Assembly (NCBI GenBank): GCA_003260075.1
Contig: QLIY01000840.1
Span: 5,113-69,112 of the forward strand
Source of the DNA: Phallusia mammillata
Lineage: Eukaryota; Chordata; Ascidiacea; Phlebobranchia; Ascidiidae
DNA: 64,000 bases
Direction of reading: 5' to 3'
In this document: piece by piece, positions 42,938 through 53,573 of the stretch
How positions within the stretch are numbered: the stretch's first letter is position 1
Layout of the letters: every line of letters starts with the position of its first letter
Position numbers and translations under genes: made by a program
The notes under the pieces: generated by a model
What the model was told of the DNA's origin: nothing
The model's database searches: none
What the model saw: the letters and a program-made list of their open reading frames with translations, nothing else

Positions 42938-43684
42938 AACACAAGGCAGATCAATGCCACGGACAGAAACAAACCTTAGTTTTTTGTTGGTTATTTATCT
43001 GCGGTGTTGGAGTTTTGCTTGTGAGTCACAAAACCACACTTTGTAAAGTTTAAATGGTTTATAATTAACCAGTACTTTGCATTGTGGTATTACAAATGAA
43101 ACTATTCAGGCGTTACAGAGCGACGGTCATACAGTTGCGCCTCGCCTTTCTTGGTACTTCGCCGATTTGGAAACCTCTCGAGCAGCGCGACTGTTTTACC
43201 ATTGCCCACTTGTACGCGACCACTCCAAGGAATTCGGACAATAGTTATCATGGAGTCGGGTTAGCGCACAACACAGAGCAGTACATGTTGTGGAGGCTTG
43301 GCTAGTAAAAAGATCTATTTGTATCAACAATAGTAACAAAGACCTTTTGTTTGGAATGCCGCTTCTGGACCAAACTTAGTTATCTGTACACAGAAAATTG
43401 GACCCCTTTCTTGTGTACACTGCGTAAGTTCAATAAAAATTGAATTATAGTGGAATATCATGTAACAAGATTTTACACAGCAGACATAGGTGGTACAGAA
43501 AGTCAGGTGTTATGAAACTGCACTGTGTGTGAAGTACGTCTCGATTTTCGCATTTTGTTGTGTTGTCTTGTGTAGAAGGATTTTGAATTGATCTTTAAAT
43601 GTTTTTTTCATAGTTAAATGTGAAGGATTTATACAGCAAGGATAGGTTGATATTACTATAACCAGTTATTTTTAAATACAAACG

Positions 43685-44976
43685 ATGCACAACGAACAGT
43701 TCGACCAGGTGATTGATTCAGAGGAAATTGACATAAACCTTCTGCATCATGCAAGGCTGGGATTAATGCGAATTCATAAGCGCTGTGGTAGCGGCTCAAC
43801 CACCAATGTTGCGCAAACACCTGAAAAGACAAGTAAGTTAATTATAGGAAACAGTGTGTTCTTGCATGACCCATGCACTTATTTTTACTCGAATGTATGT
43901 ATCGTATGGGTATTTTTACTAACCTAATTTGAATTTGACTTGGGCATTGGGCATTGGGCATTATTTCGTGGGTCACATTTTAGCTTGTCAAACAAGGAAT
44001 TTAATGTTTTGTTTGACTTGCAGTACATGTGCTTTGAACTTAACTATTGACGCTTTCCATTGTTGCCAAGATATGCAAACATTTTAGCAGAGAGTATTAA
44101 TCAACTCAAAGGGCCTTAATTAACACCATTTATTATACATTAAAAGGGTTGTGTACAAAAGCTAAACTCAAGTCAAACATTAAACGAATCGTTACGTATC
44201 AAAATACCTGCTAATTATTATTGAATATATGTTTTTAGTAAGGAGAAAGTCTGGGCGGCATTTTATTGAAGTGACTGACCACGGACTGCGTCAAACTCTG
44301 CTGGCCGGCCAAATTTAATAACCAACAATTTTTTTTCATAGAAGAAGCGGTTGAGATTAGAAAGGAACCGGAACCAACGACCAAAGCATCAACACCCAAA
44401 TCCAAATCAGAGTATAAGGACAAGAAAAAGTCCGAGTCGGAATACATGAGCCTGAAGAAACCAGTGCCACGTTCTATTTACTATCAGCACAGCAAACAGG
44501 GAATGAAGTATTGGTACGAGGAGAAGAAACCACAATCATGTGAGTTGAATAAGCTTAAAAACACAAACGCTGAACGTGTATCGGCGAAACGTTGGCTCAA
44601 CACTTCCTCCGGGCACAAAGTCACGTAATATTTGTCGAGTTTTCGTCGGCAATACAACTCGGTTAGTGGGGTTGTTTTCCTAGATTTTGGAACTAATAAG
44701 ACGTGTAGCCCAATTTTAAAACTTACGGATGGACTAACAGCCTCACTAGATTGCACACCATTTAAACTATGTTTTGATGTGGCTTTTATCAAGCTAACAT
44801 AAACAACTTTTATTATTTATTTGACAATTTTTGTGACGACTTTTGAGATATTTGTAGAAAAGTAAACAACGCAACCATCATGCCTATAATTGTTTCGTGT
44901 GTTTTTAGACACTTCAAAAGTTCCGATGGGAAGAAAGGGTATGATGCTGGGGTTGGTCGACGCACCTTTAAAATAA
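43685..44976 (+). CDS. Small three-exon protein, 137 aa, not recognised
   Basis: Exons 43685-43832, 44342-44539, 44909-44976 join in phase (414 nt) and end at TAA. The N-terminus is acidic and helical (FDQVIDSEEIDINLLHHARLG), the middle is Lys/Ser/Glu-rich and probably disordered (STPKSKSEYKDKKKSES), and the C-terminal half is the most distinctive: PRSIYYQHSKQGMKYWYEEK and then KVPMGRKGMMLGLVD. There is no signal peptide or membrane segment. All junctions are GT-AG. AATAAA overlaps the stop codon (44972-44977); a usable poly(A) signal further downstream was not identified. It is divergent from RTEL1 and may share its upstream region. I cannot assign a family or function. Confidence 0.6.
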
Positions 44977-45721
44977 ACAATGATCAACATATGATTTTTG
45001 AAGGCTTCAACATTGTTTATTCTTGTTTTTATGTTTACGTTCCTGGTGCATTTTTATATCTTGCAACTTATTATTCCATGTATGTTATTCCATGACCGTA
45101 CACACGGAATTGATCAGGATTCGTTGGTACTTAAAAAAGGGGTTTACAACCTTAATAAGAAATAATGGAGAAAAACTGAAAATGACAGTAACCTGCATTG
45201 TTTACTACAGAGAATCCGATGCCATTCGATTTTTTCGGCCATGCAAGTTTCGTGTTTCGGAGAATTCTGCTAAAACCAAGCAAAAAGTTTAGGACTGTCA
45301 GAAGGAATATCAGAAGAGGCCTAAATTGCCAGAGAACAATGTGATAATTCGTAAAAACACACGGTTAATACCGGATTATTAGCAAAATTTTAAAATAGAG
45401 ATGCTGTTTTATCAAGTTTAAAAATGCTTGTTGTTGAATACTTGATAAATAAGTCGGAAAACCAGACTTTCCTTTTATTTCCAGAAAAGAAAATAAGTTT
45501 CTGTTAGATTACAGGTCAAATTATATAACCCAGCTTCCGTTAGTTTGAAGGTTCAGTAACAGAGGTAGAACCGGAATCGAATAACCAAAATTTTGACTCG
45601 ATATTCGAAAAAACTCTGAGGCCTATCCAATTTTTCGATTTTGGGGCGTCAAAAAATTGAAGACAAATCCGGTTTTCAGCGGGTTTTCGACGGAATATTC
45701 CAGTTTCAAACTGGTTCTAGT

Positions 45722-45895
45722 CAGTGGTGGGATCCAAAACTTTCATCAACCGATTCTATCAAAGTCATATTTTTCAGCCGGTTCCGTTACAAAATCGATT
45801 GACAAAACCAGTAAAGCTAACCGGTTCGCTGATCTCATAAAATTTGGTAAGACGGTTCTATAGAACCGGTGCGAACCGGCTGAATCCCACCACTG
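45722..45895. mobile_element. 174-bp hAT MITE inside the satellite
   Basis: Termini CAGTGGTGGGATCCAAA and TGAATCCCACCACTG, perfect 8-bp duplications GTTCTAGT (45714-45721, 45896-45903). The duplicated target is itself part of the 196-bp unit, so insertion happened after the array existed. Confidence 0.9.
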
Positions 45896-46177
45896 GTTCT
45901 AGTCGGTTTTGGCCTTCTACCGAAACTCCAAACCGTTTTCAACCGGAATCGAAAACCCAAAATTTTGACCCGATTTTCGAAAAAACCCAAAGGCATTCAT
46001 TTTTCGATTTTCGGGGTCAAAAAATCGAAAAAAAATCCAGTTTTGGGTGGATTTTTGCCGCAATATTCCCGTTTCAAACTTGTTCTAGCCAGTTTTGGCC
46101 ATCTACCGATCCTCCAAACCGGTTTAAACCGAAATCGAATACCCGAAACTTTGACCCGATTTTCGAAAAAAAACCTA

Positions 46178-46306
46178 CCCCCCCCCCCACGCCTGCCGTG
46201 TTGTTTGAAGCTGCAGTTTTGCGACACACCTGGTGTATTGTTTCAACACACTACCTCATACAACACGCGTGTTACGTGTTGTTTAGAGCTATAAAACCCC
46301 CCCCCC
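46178..46306. other. Foreign island bounded by two C-runs
   Basis: Between C-runs 46178-46188 and 46297-46306 lie ~108 bp unrelated to the satellite, rich in GTGTTGTTT / CAACACAC motifs. A related short piece follows the C-run 46945-46956. These look like contig ends misplaced within the array, or edges of an unresolved inserted element. Confidence 0.5.
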
Positions 46307-46944
46307 TCAAACCGGTTTTGAAAATCGAAAAATTTGACCCGATTTTTGAAAAAAACATAAGCCATAGCCTTTCCGTTTTTTCGATTTTAGGGGGTCAAAA
46401 ATCGAAGAAAAATCCGGTTTTCGGAAGGTTTTCACCGGAATATTGCAGTTTCAAACTGGTTTAGACCGGTTTCTGCCTCCTACTGAACCTTCAAGCCGGT
46501 TTCAACCGGTTTTGAAAATCGAAAAATTTGACCCGATTTTTGAAAAAACCCTAAGGCTATATACCCCCTCCGTTTTTTCGATTTTAGGGGGTCAAAAATC
46601 GAAGAAAAATCCGGTTTTCGGAAGGTTTTCACCGGAATATTGCAGTTTCAAACCGGTTTAGACCGGTTTTTGCCTCCTACCGAACCTCCAAACCGGTTTA
46701 AACCGGAATCGATTACCCGAAATTTTGACACGATTTTCAAAAAACCCTAAGGCTACAGCCTTTCCATTTTATCGATTTTTGGTGGTCAAAAAATCGAAGA
46801 AATATCCGGTTTGGGTGGGTTTTCTCCGGAATATCCCCGTTTCAAACTGGTTCTAGTCGGTTTTGGCCTCCCACCGATCCTCCAAACCGGTTTAGAAAAT
46901 CGAAAATTTTGACCCGATTTTTGAAAAAAAAACTAATGTCATAG

Positions 46945-46956
46945 CCCCCCCCCCCC
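46945..46956. other. C-run in the satellite (probable gap placeholder)
   Basis: 12 C, followed by about 50 bp of non-satellite sequence (CACACCGGCGTGTT, AACAACACACTG) before the repeat unit resumes. Confidence 0.6.
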
Positions 46957-48720
46957 GTTGAAGCACACCGGCGTGTTAAAACAACACACTGTTTTTTGTA
47001 GTGTAGCCTCTCCATTTTTTCGATTATTGCGGCTAAACAATTAAATAAAAACCCGGTTTGAGTGGGTTTTCGCCGGAATATTCCAATTTCAAACTGGTTT
47101 AGACCGGTTTCTGCCTCCTACCGAATCTCCAAACCGGTTCAAACCGGTTTTGAAAATCGAAAAATTTGACCCGATTTTTGAAAAAACCCTAAGGCTATAG
47201 CCTTTCCGTTTTTTCGATTTTTGGGGGTCAAAAAATCGAAGAAAAATCCGGTTTTGGGTGGGTTTTCGCGGGAATATTCCAGTTTCAAACCGGTTATGAC
47301 CGGTTTCTGCCTCCTACCGAACCTCCAAACCGGTTTAAACCGGTTTTTAAAATCGAAAATTTTGACCCGATTTTTGAAAAAACCCTAAGGCTATAGCCTT
47401 TCCGTTTTTTCGATTTTTGGGGGTCAAAAAATCGAAGAAAAATCCGGTTTTCGGTGGGTTTTCGCCGGAATATTCCAGTTTCAAACTGGTTTTGACCGGT
47501 TTCTGCCTCCTACCGAACCTCCAAACCGGTTTAAACCGGTTTTGAAAATCGAAAATTTTGACCCGATTTTTGAAAAAACCCTAAGGCTATAGCCTTTCCG
47601 TTTTTTCGATTTTTGGGGGTCAAAAAATCGAAGAAAAATCCGGTTTTCGGTGGGTTTTCGCCGGAATATTCCAGTTTCAAACTGGTTTTGACCGGTTTCT
47701 GCCTCCTACCGAACCTCCAAACCGGTTTAAACCGGTTTTGAAAATCGAAAATTTTGACCCGATTTTTGAAAAAACCCTAAGGCTATAGCCTTTCCGTTTT
47801 TTCGATTTTTGGGGGTCAAAAAATCGAAGAAAAATCCGGTTTTCGGTGGGTTTTCGCCGGAATATTCCAGTTTCAAACTGGTTTTGACCGGTTTCTGCCT
47901 CCTACCGAACCTCCAAACCGGTTTAAACCGGTTTTGAAAATCGAAAATTTTGACCCGATTTTTGAAAAAACCCTAAGGCTATAGCCTTTCCGTTTTTTCG
48001 ATTTTCGGGGGTCAAAAAATTCAAGAAAAATCCGGTTTTCGGTGGGTTTTCACCGGAATATTCCAGTTTCAAACTGGTTTAGACCGGTTTCTGCCTCCTA
48101 CCGAATTCCAAACCGGTTTGAACCGGTTTAGAAAATCGAAAATTTTGACCCGATTTTTGAAAAAAACCTCAGGCTATAGCCTTTTCGTTTTTTCGATTTT
48201 TGGTGGTCAAAAAATCGACGAAAAATCCGGTTTGGGTGGGTTTTCGCCGGAATATCCCCGTTTCAAACTGGTTCTAGCCGGTTTTAGCCTCCTACCGAAC
48301 CACCAAACCGGTTTAAACCGGTTTCTAAAATCGAAAATTTTGACCCGATTTTCGAAAAAACCCTAAGGCTATAGCCTTTCCGTTTTTTCGATTTTTGGGG
48401 GTCAAAAAATCGAAGAAAAATCCGGTTTTCGGTGGGTTTTCACCGGAATATTCCAGTTTCAAACTGGTTTAGACCGGTTTCTGCCTCCTACCGAACCTCC
48501 AAACTGGTTTTGAAAATCGAAAATTTTGACCCGATTTTTGAAAAAATCGTAAGACTATAGCCTTTAGGTTGAAATTTCGGATATTCGACTCCTTTTTTAA
48601 CTGGTTTGGCGATTCGATAAGAGGCCAAAACTGGATAGAATCCAGTTTGAAACTGGAATATTCCGTCGAAAACCCACCCAAAACCGGATCTCTTCGATTT
48701 TTTGACCCCCAAATATCCAG

Positions 48721-49466
48721 TTTTGTTTAATCATCGACCGAAAAGATTAAAAAAGCTTATGAAAAGTTCCGAAAATTGGCTACCGACAACGCCAACTTCT
48801 TTCATTAAAATGTTGACTATACCTTACAAACTAAACAAAGTCTCTTAGCAACTACGACAAATCTCTGTACTGGGGGGGGGGATGAAATGTTCCGAAAATT
48901 GGCTACCGACAACGCCAACTTCTGTCATTAAAATGTTGACTATACGTTACAAACTAAACAAAGTCTCTTAGCAACTACGACAAATCTCTGTACTATGCTT
49001 GCATTAACAACACCATCTGATAAAATCTCGTTTCGTTTGCTACCAAAGAAGGAAAGACAAAAACGCAACAAGTTAACGTCGGTGTGAAAGAAAAGTATGA
49101 ATAAATGATGGATATGACTGTTATATTAAACTTAATGCACCAACAGTCCAGCATAAAATATAGACGCGGCGTTGACGATCATGTGTAACACAGAAGCTTA
49201 AATGACTTAAGGTGTGTGTTGCTTTAGTCTTGCCGAGGTAGGAATGAGATTTAGTTAAAACGTCCATAAAAATAATGGCTCCGCATTACGATATTTTGTC
49301 ACAAAGCTATTTGAAATTTAACACGGGGTGCTGTGTATAAAAAATTGCTATTGCGCATTTGCGAGAAGTGTTGCTTCACAAAAACCCCATTCCTCAAAAG
49401 CGAACAATTGGTCGCGCTAGGTTAAGTAAAAAAGTGTTAGTTGGAAAATCAGTCTTGATCTCATAG
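48721..49466. other. Satellite to SDR gap
   Basis: Unique AT-rich sequence containing the G-run duplication and presumably the SDR 3' UTR. No gene seen. Confidence 0.4.
48872..48881. other. G-run between duplicated flanks (probable gap placeholder)
   Basis: 114 bp at 48758-48871 recurs at 48882-48995 with a few SNPs. Polarity is back to G. Confidence 0.85.
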
Positions 49467-52400
49467 TTATAGGACTCCGTTTTCCGCCAACTTTTTTAGT
49501 TCATCAAGACTTGTAACCGTAGAGGATTTTCCCCGTCCGGCTCGTTTCAATGCCACCATGGATATCGCATCGCCTGCATCTTGGTTGAATATCCAATCGA
49601 ATGCCGGGGGCATTTGTTCGGGCACCGGTGTCACTCCTAACATAAACGATACCTAATGGACAAAAATTATAATCTTGTTACTCCGCTTGGTTTTCATATA
49701 ATTTTCATAATAACTCAAACATTTATATATGTTTTGCACATTTAGATCAGACAATAAAGTAGATCAAGTGTTTATTATTTGACTCAATTTTTTTCCTTAA
49801 ATATATTTAAGGATAAGCTTAAATTTCATTCGTTTTGAAATATTGAGCAATAACAACCACAAATTAACAGTTTAAAGCTGTGGGTTCCAAAATTTGGGTT
49901 ACAGTCAAAGAGTTTCAAGTAGATTCGTTTATTCGGATTTCACTCATTTGAGCCATATTTTCATCAACTTTCAGGCGTTATTGGGCTTTGTTTTTAAAAA
50001 AGTTCGGGTTCTCGCCGGGTTTCTGGGTGGTACTTTATGATTCTGGCCGGGTTTTGAGCCCATTTGGAACACTACATAGCGAAGATGTGGGCAAAAATAT
50101 TTTCAATGGGTCATAGAGTTATTTAAACTTATGGCATTCTGTGACATAATAAGCTGTCATAATGGCTTGTTACCGTACGTTTGTAAATGTTTTCAAAACT
50201 TGCTGCAGTGACAAGCACAAACCATTTTGACTTAGAGTTCAGGCTGCAATGAAAAGTCTGAGAATAATTGGTTTGGAGGATATAATTTGTGGTTTGACGT
50301 AAAGTCGTAAAATTGAAAGACTTATTTTTTTAATGCGAAAGATACTCGATCGGTTTTATGCGCTTCAAATCGTTTTTACAAGAATATTGAGTGAAGAGTT
50401 GTGCTCATTTCTATGTTGGTAATCTGGCCCTCGTAACGGAATGCCTGGAATCTTAATCCAAACTATCCATCTACCTAAGCCTTTAGAGTCGTTAAAGTCG
50501 TTACCAAAGGAAACCGTGACACAACAAGAATCATTCGAACTGTTTTAACTCAGAAATCGATCAAAAGTTTGTTTCCTACCTCCGTAACACAAACTGGGTC
50601 ATTGACGTGCTCCTTTAATGCAACACGAGCAAGGCCCTGTGCTGCGGCTCCACCGATGGCCATAAATCCTGTGCCGGGAATCAAATACATGTCCGCTCCT
50701 CCACCTGAAAAGAGTCAAACAACAATTAAACTTTTTTTGTTTAAAACAGGATTGAGCGAATTCACTTAAGGGTTTGCATGACTGACAAGGTTTTCTGTGA
50801 CTATTGTTTGTTTGGAAAAACCTAAATAATTTACTTTAATGTATGGCCCAACCATTTTTGAAAAAAATATCAACGAGCTGGTGATTTATTATGCGTTAAG
50901 GTATCGAAAATGTCTTTTAAATTACAGGAGGAAGCTTTATCTTGTCTGTCAATGCCCACTAATTACACCACTCTATGCGTCAAAGGCGAAACCATTAATA
51001 ATTCATTCAAAGCCGGAAGATAGTTTTGTAGAAAACAAGTGTCACTCCTTCTTATTATGCAACAAACAGAAAAGTCAGGCTGGATGATTGCTAACATTTT
51101 TACTAGTTGCCGTATAATTTTGCGTTGGCATCCCGAGTTACCCTCTGACAACAATCACCCGCCACGCATCATCGAGCAACAATGCCGGCCAGGATCTTGT
51201 GTTCACTAAAGCGAGACGGGGACGAAATTACGTCACGCCACATACCGAAGAGGGGTGGAGTAAGAAGATTTTACTTTCTCTGGAATGCTTTGTACTTTTC
51301 GCCGAAAACCCACATATTGAACATATATATGCGTGGCATATTGAACATGTTTGTTTTGCCAATCACATATTTGTAGATTTAAAACGAATTATCAAGCTTA
51401 ACATTTTTGTAAACTAGCATCTCATACGATAGCAATGCGATTAAATCAATATTCAGCACTAAATACAGACAAATACGCAATGATAAGGTCAATTCAGTTC
51501 AGTCCAAATCAAATGCAAACACAAAATCTATTCATTTAAAAGACAGGAAATGTGAACATTGCTCTGATGTATTATGTGCGCATGTTTTCCGACAAAATAT
51601 GTCAATAAAAATGTCCTTCTGATAATCGCGCGGTCGATATAGCCTGGTGGTATTTGTATTTCAGTTCAAACGTACGGTAAACAATCCAACAACACCCGGA
51701 AATTAATTCCAATAACCTAGTCTAACCCCTTTCTACAATGCTTAGCGTGATGAAACTGGCAAACAGCGACGCCTAATCGGAAGTAATTAACCGTCACGTT
51801 CACTCAATTGCGCACCAACCCACGCTGCTAAAATGCAAACAACCATGATTCTAAAGCGCAGACGTTGCCCAGCCCAGAACAACGCCTAACTGAACAATAA
51901 GTATTGACAAATGGACCATGTATTGGCAAGAGGTCAACCACGGTCGCATGCTCCGCAAATCAAATGGTTATGGATTTCATTAAATTTGGTCAATCAACTC
52001 TCTGATGTTTTTTTTAAGATATTAGGCTGTTTTGTGAACTTTTCGCTTTTCGGTTTTTCGATCGTTGAAAGCACACGATATATGTGTCTGTATAACGTTA
52101 ATGTTATCACGATTGACCCGCTGGTCAACGCGATTCGCCCTCTGATTTGGCTGTCTTGTATTTCTATCGCGGTTCAATCTTAGCCTAATAGCACTAGGAT
52201 TGATTTTGTTCTCACGGCTCTGAAATGAAGATGTCGCCTAAGGTTATCGGCAACCTTTGTCGAGTATATGAAATTAATTGCAGTAAAAGAACTATTTTCT
52301 TTTATTGTTTGAAAAACAGATTTTTAGCTATTAAAATGTCAAAAGTACGCTAAACGAAGAATTCAAACCTTGGTCAAACGGAAAAAAGGAGTAATTCTAA

Positions 52401-53573
52401 GTGCAAAAATGTTGTAAAAAACCTGGTATTTTTTGAGTGGTTCAGCTGTATGTACTCTCTCTTCGAAGTTTGTTGCAACAAGTTGCCAAAAAAACATTTT
52501 ATTTGTGTTTGATTAGACCTCATGTACATTTACACTTCAAGTGAAAACGGGTATAGTTTGTGAACTCCCTGTTGGGTTTGGCCATGGGGGCAAATCTAAC
52601 TATTAGAAGAGCAATTTCAACCAAATCACGGTTGTTACTGTGATAACAGGACAATTAAGTACGCTTTTACTTTTACCTGTCACGAAGGTAAATGTGCCGT
52701 TGGGGTTATCTTTCACCAGGTGAATGAAGGTCTTGTAAGCGACAAACGGCGCGACAACAAGGGAGTTCAGAGCTGATTCCAAGTCGATCTTGCCCTGGTG
52801 CATAATAGGTCCTTTCTGCCACCACGAAAACCCGATTGTGGAAACAATGTCATCAATGCGAGCCCCGCACTGGTTTGCAACCTGCAAGGCAAAGATTATC
52901 AATAGGATGGGTTGGAAAAAGTTGTGTGACAACTGACGCTAGACTTGTTGTCATGCACTCTTAAATCAGCTTTCCTTTTCATTACCGTGTTGTTTTCACA
53001 GTGGAAAGAACGCCTCTAAAGATATTAAACAATGTCTTGTCGCTGACAGTTCTTAAGTGTCGTAACCTTGCAAAAGAAAAATATTGCCTATTGACGCTGT
53101 TGAGTCTTTTTATCAATTTATTTAAGTGCATGAAGGTTTAGGCAACAGTTATACTCTGAAGATATCCAAACCAATTTTTTGATGTATGATTCAAGTAATA
53201 CACCGAAGCAAGTTAAAGAACTGAATTAGTCGGGATCGTTACTTCAACAAATAGCAGGCAACCACTTTCCTATCCCTCAGGTTATACAAACTTTGATGAT
53301 TGTCTTGGCCATGTATCTACAATTAGATATACACAATCTTACCTCGGACCTTGCAGCCTCAGCACCAGCTTCGCTTCCAATGTCACCAAGGATGCATACG
53401 ACCCGCTCAGCAGCATCCCCCAGTTGAGATCTCACATTTTCCAGGCGCATCGGATCCCGGGATATCACCGCAACTCTGCCGTATCCTCTTCGCAGAAAAC
53501 CGGCAATCACTCCAGATCCCACGTTCCCGGCACCTCCAAGTACCAGCGCGACTTTTTGGCTACAGTCAGTCAT
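49467..53573 (-). CDS. Atypical short-chain dehydrogenase/reductase, frameshifted last exon
   Basis: Exons 53573-53343, 52881-52677, 50704-50580, 49651-49467. The N-terminus is an NAD(P)-binding Rossmann fold: VALVLGGAGNVGSG (glycines 13-21), a basic VISRDP after beta-2, and CILGDIGSE. Exon 2 has DDIVSTIGFSWW in place of the classical NNAG strand. The classical YxxxK active-site pair is not visible where expected (GGGADMYLIPGTGFMAIGGAAAQGLAR region), so it may be non-catalytic or use another mechanism. Length (~248 aa) fits the family. The last exon reads VSFMLGVTPVP in the frame set by exon 3, but the long downstream frame (PPAFDWIFNQD..LKKLAENGVL, TAA) is one base out; the exon is 185 nt, not a multiple of 3. 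An extra G near 49620 would repair it, so I suspect a sequence error or a disabled allele. Substrate unknown. Confidence 0.78.

Larger units (their letters stand above)
41601..43684. promoter_or_regulatory. Divergent intergenic region, RTEL1 (-) / small gene (+)
   Basis: A 2.1-kb region separates two divergent start codons and must hold both promoters unless trans-splicing or distant 5' exons are used. It contains the hAT element 42298-42777 and a C-run duplication at 42928-42937. I see no clear TATA box at a fitting distance from either gene. Confidence 0.4.
45545..48720. repeat. Tandem array of a ~196-bp palindrome-rich unit
   Basis: About 15 units. The marker AAGGCTATAG starts at 47191, 47387, 47583, 47779 and 47975, exactly 196 bp apart, then at about 48170 and 48365. 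Central units are nearly identical and outer ones are diverged, the usual pattern of unequal exchange. Each unit strings together short palindromes: AAGGCTATAGCCTT, TCGATTTTT..AAAAATCGA, GGAATATTCC, CCAGTTT..AAACTGG and CCGGTTTAAACCGG. The last unit (about 48560-48720) is inverted, with the switch at the AAGGCTATAGCCTT palindrome. C-runs at 46178, 46297 and 46945 and a hAT MITE interrupt it. Open frames across it are not genes. Confidence 0.92.

Noticed and set aside
45844-46661. Open frames up to 206 codons in the satellite
   Set aside because: They follow the repeat unit, recur with each copy and cross C-runs; no protein family.
45545-48720. CRISPR-like spaced repeats
   Set aside because: Unit is 196 bp with no unique spacers, in an animal genome; it is an ordinary tandem satellite.
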